A stretch of 10,306 nt of DNA, taken from Actinomycetes bacterium. GTDB taxonomy: Bacteria; Actinomycetota; Actinomycetes; Actinomycetales; Cellulomonadaceae. The stretch covers positions 1 to 10,306 of the forward strand of contig JAEWGQ010000415.1 in the NCBI GenBank assembly GCA_023388235.1. The letters are read 5' to 3'. This document shows positions 5,129 through 10,306 of this stretch, one piece after another. A program made the translations under genes and the position numbers. Position 1 is the stretch's first letter. Every line of letters starts with the position of its first letter. Below the pieces are notes generated by a model, which was given only the letters and a program-made list of their open reading frames with translations, searched no databases and had not been told where the DNA came from.

Positions 5129-6349
5129 ATGTCGGTTCGTCGCGTCGCGCTCCTGACCGCGGGTGGCTTCGCTCCGTGCCTGTCCTCGGCCGTCGGTGGC
5201 CTCATCGAGCGGTACACCGAGATCGCCCCCGAGGTGGAGATCATCGCGTACGAGCACGGCTACTACGGGCTGCTCCGCGGGGACAAGATCGTCATCACGG
5301 ACGAGGCCCGCAAGCAGGCCGGGATCCTGCACCGGTTCGGCGGCTCGCCGATCGGCAACTCCCGCGTGAAGCTCACCAACGCGGCCGACTGCGTCAAGCG
5401 CGGGCTCGTGGCCGAGGGCCAGGACCCGCTGCAGGTCGCGGCCGAGCAGCTCAAGGCCGACGGCGTCGACGTGCTGCACACCATCGGCGGCGACGACACG
5501 AACACCACCGCGGCCGACCTCGCCGCGTACCTGGCGGAGAACGACTACGGCCTCACCGTCGTCGGCCTGCCGAAGACCATCGACAACGACGTGGTGCCGA
5601 TCAAGCAGTCGCTCGGCGCGTGGACCGCCGCCGAGGAGGCCGCCGGCTTCGCCGCGAACATCATCGGCGAGCACCGCTCCGGCCCTCGCATGCTCATCGT
5701 GCACGAGGTCATGGGCCGGCACTGCGGGTGGCTCACCGCCGCCGCGGCCGCCGAGTACCGCAGGTGGCTCGACGCGCAGGAGTGGGCCCCCGCCCTCGGC
5801 CTGACGCGCGAGCGCTGGGACGTGCACGCCGTGTTCCTGCCCGAGCTGGCCATCGACATCGACGCCGAGGCCGCGCGCCTCAAGGCGATCATGGACGAGC
5901 AGGGCAACGTCAACATCTTCCTGTCCGAGGGCGCGGGCATGCACGAGATCGTCGAGCAGCTCGAGGCCTCCGGCGCCGAGGTGCCGCGCGACCCGTTCGG
6001 CCACGTCAAGCTGGACACGATCAACCCCGGCCAGTGGTTCGCGAAGCAGTTCGCGGAGAAGCTCGGCGCCGAGAAGGTCATGGTCCAGAAGTCGGGCTAC
6101 TACTCGCGCGCCGCCGCCGCGAACGCCGAGGACCTGCGCCTCATCAAGTCGATGACCGACCTGGCCGTCGAGTGCGCCCTGCGCGGCGAGGCCGGCGTCA
6201 TCGGCCACGACGAGGAGGACGGCGACCGGCTCAAGGCCATCGCGTTCCCGCGGATCGCCGGCGGCAAGGCGTTCGACGTCTCGCAGCCGTGGTTCGGCGC
6301 GCTCCTGGAGGGCATCGGCCAGCCGCTGGTGCCCGCAGCGGCCCACTGA
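5129..6349 (+). CDS. pfp: Pyrophosphate-dependent 6-phosphofructokinase (PPi-PFK)
   Basis: A 406-residue cytosolic enzyme that phosphorylates fructose 6-phosphate to fructose 1,6-bisphosphate, with pyrophosphate as the likely donor, which makes the step reversible. The donor is read from two sites: GGDDT (120-124), where ATP enzymes have GGDG, and PKTIDND (148-154), where K149 replaces the Gly of ATP enzymes; D152 is the presumed catalytic base. The start LLTAGGFAPCLSSA (8-21), GGSPIGNSR (71-79) and MGRHCGW (195-201) resemble, from memory, the characterised Propionibacterium freudenreichii PPi-PFK, also about 404 residues. The ATG at 5129 follows GAGAGG by eight bases; upstream in-frame codons lie in the untranslated leader. 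Its TGA overlaps the ATG of aroG by one base, so the two are one transcription unit. Donor use is inferred from residues, not measured. Confidence 0.93.
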   Translation: MSVRRVALLTAGGFAPCLSSAVGGLIERYTEIAPEVEIIAYEHGYYGLLRGDKIVITDEARKQAGILHRFGGSPIGNSRVKLTNAADCVKRGLVAEGQDPLQVAAEQLKADGVDVLHTIGGDDTNTTAADLAAYLAENDYGLTVVGLPKTIDNDVVPIKQSLGAWTAAEEAAGFAANIIGEHRSGPRMLIVHEVMGRHCGWLTAAAAAEYRRWLDAQEWAPALGLTRERWDVHAVFLPELAIDIDAEAARLKAIMDEQGNVNIFLSEGAGMHEIVEQLEASGAEVPRDPFGHVKLDTINPGQWFAKQFAEKLGAEKVMVQKSGYYSRAAAANAEDLRLIKSMTDLAVECALRGEAGVIGHDEEDGDRLKAIAFPRIAGGKAFDVSQPWFGALLEGIGQPLVPAAAH

Positions 6350-7701
6350 TGAGCGTCGAGGCCGACCCCTCGGTCCTCGAGGGCCTCGACCGCTGGCGCA
6401 CCCTGCCCGTCACGCAGCAGCCCGCCTGGCCCGACGCGGACGCCCTCGCCCGCGTCGGCGCCCGGCTGGCCGGCCTGCCCCCGCTGGTGTTCGCGGGGGA
6501 GGCCGACGCGCTGCGCGGGCACCTCGCCGCGGCCGGCCGGGGCGAGGCGTTCCTGCTGCAGGGCGGCGACTGCGCCGAGACGTTCGCGGAGGCCACGGCC
6601 GACAACATCCGCGGCAAGATCATGACCGTCCTGCAGATGGCCGTCGTGCTCACGTACGGCGCCAGCCTGCCGGTCGTCAAGATGGGCCGGATGGCGGGGC
6701 AGTACGCCAAGCCGCGGTCGTCCGAGTCGGAGACCCGCGACGGCGTCACGCTGCCCGCGTTCCGGGGCGACATCATCAACGGCTTCGAGTTCACCCCCGA
6801 GGCCCGCACGCCGGACCCGGAGCGGCTGCTCGACGCGTACCACACGTCGGCGTCCACGCTGAACCTCATCCGCGCGTTCACCACCGGGGGCTTCGCGTCC
6901 CTGCTGCGGGTGCACGAGTGGAACCGGGGCTTCACCGCGAACCCCGCGTACGCCCGGTACGAGGAGATCGCCGCCGAGATCGACCGCGCGATCCGGTTCA
7001 TGGCGGCCTGCGGGGCGGACTTCGACGCCCTCCGCACGGTCGACTTCTACTCGAGCCACGAGGGGCTGCTGCTCGACTACGAGCGGCCGCTCACCCGGAT
7101 CGACTCCCGGACCGGCCTGCCCTACGACTGCTCGGCGCACTTCCTGTGGATCGGGGAGCGCACCCGGCAGCTCGACGGCGCGCACGTCGACTACTTCAGC
7201 CGCGTGCACAACCCGATCGGCGTGAAGCTCGGCCCGACGTCCACCGCGGACGACGCGCTGCGGCTGATCGACAAGCTCAACCCGAGCGCCGAGCCGGGCC
7301 GGATCACGTTCATCACCCGCATGGGGGCGAGCCGGATCCGCGAGCTGCTGCCGTCGCTGGTCGAGAAGGTCACGGCCGACGGGCGCCCGGTCACGTGGGT
7401 GTGCGACCCCATGCACGGCAACGGCATCACGTCCGCGTCCGGGTACAAGACCCGCCGGTTCTCCGACGTGATGGACGAGGTCGCCGGGTTCTTCGAGGTG
7501 CACCGCGGGCTCGGCACCGTCCCGGGCGGGCTGCACATCGAGCTCACCGGGGACGACGTCACCGAGGTGCTCGGCGGCGCGGAGGAGATCGACGACGCCG
7601 GCCTGGCCCGGCGCTACGAGACGCTGGTCGACCCGCGCCTGAACCACCAGCAGTCGCTGGAGCTCGCGTTCCAGGTGGTGGAGCTGCTCCGGCGGAGCTG
7701 A
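6349..7701 (+). CDS. aroG: Class II 3-deoxy-7-phosphoheptulonate synthase (DAHP synthase)
   Basis: A 450-residue cytosolic enzyme condensing PEP with erythrose 4-phosphate to DAHP, the first step of the shikimate pathway to aromatic amino acids. It is the class II (plant/mycobacterial) type. Metal ligands expected from the M. tuberculosis enzyme are all present: C75 (GGDCAE), H356 (DPMHGN), E398 (HIELTG) and D428 (VDPRLN). PEP-binding residues are R114 (KMGRMAGQYAKPRS), E270-R271 (GERTR), K293 (GVKLGP) and R324 (ITRMG). It is slightly shorter than the mycobacterial protein at the N-terminus, where aromatic-effector contacts lie, so feedback control may differ. The ATG overlaps the pfp stop (TGATG) and no clear Shine-Dalgarno precedes it, which points to translational coupling. 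A strong hairpin follows the stop. Pairing with a PEP-generating glycolytic enzyme makes metabolic sense. Confidence 0.96.
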   Translation: MSVEADPSVLEGLDRWRTLPVTQQPAWPDADALARVGARLAGLPPLVFAGEADALRGHLAAAGRGEAFLLQGGDCAETFAEATADNIRGKIMTVLQMAVVLTYGASLPVVKMGRMAGQYAKPRSSESETRDGVTLPAFRGDIINGFEFTPEARTPDPERLLDAYHTSASTLNLIRAFTTGGFASLLRVHEWNRGFTANPAYARYEEIAAEIDRAIRFMAACGADFDALRTVDFYSSHEGLLLDYERPLTRIDSRTGLPYDCSAHFLWIGERTRQLDGAHVDYFSRVHNPIGVKLGPTSTADDALRLIDKLNPSAEPGRITFITRMGASRIRELLPSLVEKVTADGRPVTWVCDPMHGNGITSASGYKTRRFSDVMDEVAGFFEVHRGLGTVPGGLHIELTGDDVTEVLGGAEEIDDAGLARRYETLVDPRLNHQQSLELAFQVVELLRRS

Positions 7702-7709
7702 AGCGCCGC

Positions 7710-7758
7710 AACGCAGAACCCCCTCCGCATCAGCACGACGCGGAGGGGGTTCTGCGTT
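7710..7758. terminator. Strong bidirectional terminator between aroG and the PASTA kinase
   Basis: A perfect 19-bp stem (7710-7728 with 7740-7758) closes on an 11-base loop. It begins eight bases after the aroG stop and ends seven bases before the stop of the convergent kinase gene, so it can serve both. Neither side has a long T-run, though TTCTGCGTTCT forms the plus-strand end. Confidence 0.85.
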
Positions 7759-7765
7759 CTCGGCG

Positions 7766-9748
7766 TCAGGTGATCGTCAGCACGACCGTCGAGCCCTTCG
7801 GCGCCTGACCGCCCTTCGGGTCCTGACCGACGACGCGGTTGAGCCCGAAGAACGGCGTCGCGTGCCGCGTGTCGACCTTGAAGCCGGCGTCCTCGAGCGC
7901 CTTCTGGGCGTCGGATAGCGTCGCGCCGTACGGGATGTTGGGGAGATCGACGAGCTCCGGGCCCTTGGAGACGGTGAGCGTCACCGTGTCCTTGCGGTGC
8001 CCCTCGGTGCCCCCGACCGGGTCCTGCGAGATGACCTTCCCGGCCTCCACCTCGTCGCTGAACGCCTCGACCGGGGTCACGGCCAGGCCGAGCCCCTCGA
8101 GGGTGCTCGTGGCCGCGTCGAGGGTCGCGCCGGTGACGGAGACGATCGTGACGGGGGCGGGCCCGTCGGACAGCGTGAGGGTGACGACCGACCCGCGCCG
8201 CACGGTGGAGCCGGCGCCGACGGCCTCGCCGTGCTCGTCGGCGGCAGCCAGCACCGCACCGATGGCGGCCTCGTCGTCGTAGTGCGGCCCGTCGGCGGGC
8301 ACGGAGCGCACGCCGATCCCGTCCAGCACCGCCGCGGCGTCCGCCTGCATGGAGCCGACGAGGTCCGCCGGCACCGTCACCAGGTCGGGGCCGCGGGACA
8401 CGTGCAGGACGACGGTGCCGTTCTTGCGGACGCGGTCGCCGTCGCGCGGGTCGGCGTCGACCACCGTCCCCGCGGGCACGGTGTCGTGGAACACCTCGGC
8501 GGGGTCGGCGGTGAGCCCGGCCTCCTCCAGCGCCGCGACCGCGGCGTCCTGCGTGAGGCCGGCGACCTCCGGCACGGTGGTGTAGGCGCCGGGCCCGGAG
8601 GTCGTGTACCACCAGGCGCCGCCGCCGACCAGGCCGGCCAGCAGCACCAGCGCGGCGATCCACCAGATCCGGCGCCGCCGGCGGCGGGGCGAGGGCGCGG
8701 CCGGCTCGGAACCGCCGGCGGTGACCACCCCGATGGGCAGCGCCACGGTCCTGCCGGGGGTCTCGATGCGGGTCGTGGCGTCGCCGGGGGCGTCCGCCGG
8801 CGACGCCTCACCGCCGGTCCCGTCCTCGGGCGCGGTCGCCAGCGGCAGCTCGACAGCCGGTGCGACGTCGACGCGGCGGGCGAGCGTCGCGGGGTCGAGC
8901 GCGGTGCGGGTCCGCCGGAGCAGGGCCAGCGCCGCGGTGGCGTCCGCGGGGCGGTCATCGGGCTCGCGCGCCGCGAGGGCGGCGACCAGCTCGTCCACCT
9001 CGACCGGGAGCCACGACGCGGTGTCGGACGGCGCGGGCACGTCGGAGTTCACGTGCTGGAAGGCGATCTGGATCGGGGTCTCGCCGGTGAACGGCTGCGC
9101 GCCGGTGAGCATCTCGTACAGCAGGACGCCGGCCGCGTACACGTCGGTCCGCGCGTCGCTGGAGCCGCTGACGACGAGCTCGGGGGCCAGGTACGCGACC
9201 GTGCCGAACACGGTGCCCGTGGTCGTGGACGTGACCTCGGTGACCGCCCGGGCCAGGCCGAAGTCGGCGACCTTGATGCGGCCGTCCGCGGCGATGAGCA
9301 CGTTCTCCGGCTTGACGTCGCGGTGCACGAGCCCGGCGCGGTGCGCGGCGGCGAGCGCGTCGAGCACCCGCTCCGCGACGTCGAGCGCCTCGCCGACGGT
9401 CAGGGACCCGCGCTCGGCCAGGTGGCGGCGCAGGTTGACCCCGTCGACGTACTCCATCGTCAGGTACGACGTCTCGCCGTCGACGCCCTGGTCGTACACG
9501 CCGACCAGGCCGGGGTGGGTCAGCCGGGCCGCTGCGCGCGCCTCGCGCCGGAACCGCGCCACGAAGTCCGCCCCCGCCGCGCCCTCGGCGAGGTGCGGGT
9601 GCATGACCTTGAGCGCGACGTCGCGGTCGAGCCGCCGGTCCACCGCCAGGTACACCGTGGCCATGCCGCCGCGCGCGATGCGCTGCACGACCTCGTAGCG
9701 CCCGTCGACCAGGTGGCCGACGAGCGGATCGGTGACGGTTGCTCCCAC
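7766..9748 (-). CDS. Transmembrane Ser/Thr protein kinase with four PASTA repeats
   Basis: A 660-residue single-pass membrane kinase expected to sense peptidoglycan or lipid II fragments outside the cell and phosphorylate growth and division proteins inside. Kinase domain about 18-276: glycine loop ARGGMATVY (25-33, first Gly replaced by Ala), K47 (VALKVM), E69, HRDVKPEN (142-149, D144), DFG (162-164), threonine-rich activation loop (T170-T179) and APE (188-190). A low-complexity linker and a basic RRRRRR (355-360) precede a membrane segment (361-381). PASTA repeats lie at about 390-453, 457-530, 531-597 and 598-660; the third lacks the opening VP. The GTG start follows TAGACT by seven bases with no Shine-Dalgarno, suggesting a leaderless transcript. 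A lytic transglycosylase gene lies directly upstream. It resembles PknB in layout but sits where PknL lies in mycobacteria, so I give no symbol. Confidence 0.95.
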   Translation of the reverse strand: MGATVTDPLVGHLVDGRYEVVQRIARGGMATVYLAVDRRLDRDVALKVMHPHLAEGAAGADFVARFRREARAAARLTHPGLVGVYDQGVDGETSYLTMEYVDGVNLRRHLAERGSLTVGEALDVAERVLDALAAAHRAGLVHRDVKPENVLIAADGRIKVADFGLARAVTEVTSTTTGTVFGTVAYLAPELVVSGSSDARTDVYAAGVLLYEMLTGAQPFTGETPIQIAFQHVNSDVPAPSDTASWLPVEVDELVAALAAREPDDRPADATAALALLRRTRTALDPATLARRVDVAPAVELPLATAPEDGTGGEASPADAPGDATTRIETPGRTVALPIGVVTAGGSEPAAPSPRRRRRRIWWIAALVLLAGLVGGGAWWYTTSGPGAYTTVPEVAGLTQDAAVAALEEAGLTADPAEVFHDTVPAGTVVDADPRDGDRVRKNGTVVLHVSRGPDLVTVPADLVGSMQADAAAVLDGIGVRSVPADGPHYDDEAAIGAVLAAADEHGEAVGAGSTVRRGSVVTLTLSDGPAPVTIVSVTGATLDAATSTLEGLGLAVTPVEAFSDEVEAGKVISQDPVGGTEGHRKDTVTLTVSKGPELVDLPNIPYGATLSDAQKALEDAGFKVDTRHATPFFGLNRVVGQDPKGGQAPKGSTVVLTIT

Positions 9749-9755
9749 GGGCGGA

Positions 9756-9761
9756 AGTCTA
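9756..9761 (-). promoter_or_regulatory. -10 element for leaderless transcription of the kinase gene
   Basis: On the minus strand this reads TAGACT and is followed by seven bases and then the GTG start, so transcription would begin at or next to the first codon. No Shine-Dalgarno is present and no clear -35 is visible. This promoter would let the kinase be expressed separately from the transglycosylase gene upstream. Confidence 0.5.
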
Positions 9762-9796
9762 CGGGCGGACGGTGGCCGGGCCCGGGAGGTCGCGGC

Positions 9797-10306
9797 TCAG
9801 TAGCGCGCCATGAGCGTCTGGACGTTCGCCACGTAGCGGCGGGTGTCGCTGAACATGCCGTTGCGCTTCACCGACGCGGCGCCCTGGTAGTACCCGGCGA
9901 TGGCCGTGGGCAGGTCGGGGGAGGTCTTCACGAGGTGCCGCAGGATCGCGACGCCCGCCACGACGTTGTCGTCGGGGTCGAGCAGGTTGAGGTCGCGGCC
10001 CACGAGCTGCGAGGCCCACTCGCCGGACGTCGGGATGACCTGCATCGTGCCGATGGCGTTCGCCGGCGAGACCGCGGTGTGGTCGAACCCGGACTCCTGG
10101 GTGGCGATCGCCTGGGCGAGGCGCGCGTCCACCCCCATGGCGCGGGCGGTCGCGGCGACCCGGGTCTGCATGTCGGCGCGCGAGGGGACGCCCATCGCGA
10201 GCAGGGTGGCCTTGTTGGCGTTCGCCGAGGCGACCACGCTCGGGGCGTAGGTGCGGCCGAGGAACGTGTTGCTCACCAGCGCGGCGCCGCCGGTGGCGGC
10301 CGCGGC
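9797..10306 (-). CDS. Lytic transglycosylase (SLT/lysozyme-like fold), C-terminal part
   Basis: The frame runs off the right edge, so the N-terminus (signal peptide and any LysM or other wall-binding domain) is not visible; the GTG at 10276 is internal, since coding-like sequence AAAATGGAAL continues upstream. The visible part has the transglycosylase core: ATQESGFD, with the Glu as presumed catalytic acid, then AVSPANAIGTMQVIPTS, the Gly-Met-Gln signature, then NVVAGVAILRHLV and AIAGYYQGAASV, ending DTRRYVANVQTLMARY. Such enzymes cleave the MurNAc-GlcNAc bond of peptidoglycan outside the membrane to give 1,6-anhydromuropeptides. The gene ends 48 bases before the PASTA kinase gene on the same strand, so a wall-cutting enzyme sits beside a wall-sensing kinase. 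The family is firm; the specific subtype cannot be assigned from a fragment. Confidence 0.9.
   Translation of the reverse strand, partial: AAAATGGAALVSNTFLGRTYAPSVVASANANKATLLAMGVPSRADMQTRVAATARAMGVDARLAQAIATQESGFDHTAVSPANAIGTMQVIPTSGEWASQLVGRDLNLLDPDDNVVAGVAILRHLVKTSPDLPTAIAGYYQGAASVKRNGMFSDTRRYVANVQTLMARY

Noticed and set aside
5122..6348. An extended N-terminus of aroG reaching back through pfp
   Set aside because: The frame is open, but the residues are arginine-rich shadow of pfp. The class II DAHP synthase family begins near the ATG at 6349.
6100..7647. A 515-codon open frame on the minus strand opposite pfp and aroG
   Set aside because: Low-complexity R/G/V/E composition and no domain. 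The plus strand has complete PFK and DAHP synthase active sites.
1..10306. Novel defence, toxin-antitoxin, CRISPR or mobile system
   Set aside because: Every coding region except one falls in a familiar housekeeping family. No integrase, transposase, repeat array or sharp composition change is visible.

Overview
The window is a high-GC, gene-dense stretch of chromosome from an actinobacterium, most likely Cellulomonas or a close relative. This rests on the codon use, the GTG/TTG and apparently leaderless starts, the ROK glucokinase, class II DAHP synthase and PASTA kinase families, and a pyrophosphate-type phosphofructokinase closely resembling the Propionibacterium enzyme. It holds nine protein genes. 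The first and last run off the window edges. I see no rRNA, tRNA, CRISPR array, insertion sequence or phage gene, and base and codon use look even, so nothing suggests recent transfer.

Layout from left to right. The 3' end of a NYN/PIN-like RNA-binding or nuclease gene (+) converges on a FadD15-type long-chain acyl-CoA synthetase (-). A 269-base divergent intergenic region, full of inverted repeats and including a DosR/DevR-like box, separates fadD from a ROK glucokinase (+). The glucokinase converges on a two-TM protein of unknown function (-), with a hairpin over their shared 3' ends. That gene and a PlsC-type acyltransferase (+) diverge from a 10-bp palindrome that gives a -10 hexamer on each strand. 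After a hairpin and a regulatory-looking leader comes a PPi-dependent phosphofructokinase gene, translationally overlapped by aroG, a class II DAHP synthase. A 19-bp-stem bidirectional terminator ends aroG and a convergent membrane Ser/Thr kinase with four PASTA repeats (-). Upstream of the kinase on the same strand is the C-terminal part of a lytic transglycosylase.

How the genes fit together. Glucokinase, PPi-phosphofructokinase and DAHP synthase form a line from glucose through glycolysis to PEP and the shikimate pathway. FadD15 and PlsC supply acyl-CoA and phosphatidic acid for membrane lipid. The PASTA kinase and transglycosylase belong to cell-wall sensing and remodelling. From memory, the set fadD15, plsC, aroG and a Ser/Thr kinase also clusters in Mycobacterium tuberculosis (Rv2176-Rv2187) and in Streptomyces near glkA, so this looks like a conserved actinobacterial core block and not an accessory island.

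I found no evidence for a novel defence or mobile system. The most interesting signals are regulatory: two intergenic GGAC-N4-GTCC dyads (before fadD and before pfp), three abutting dyads in the fadD-glkA gap, a symmetric bidirectional -10, and two probable leaderless starts.
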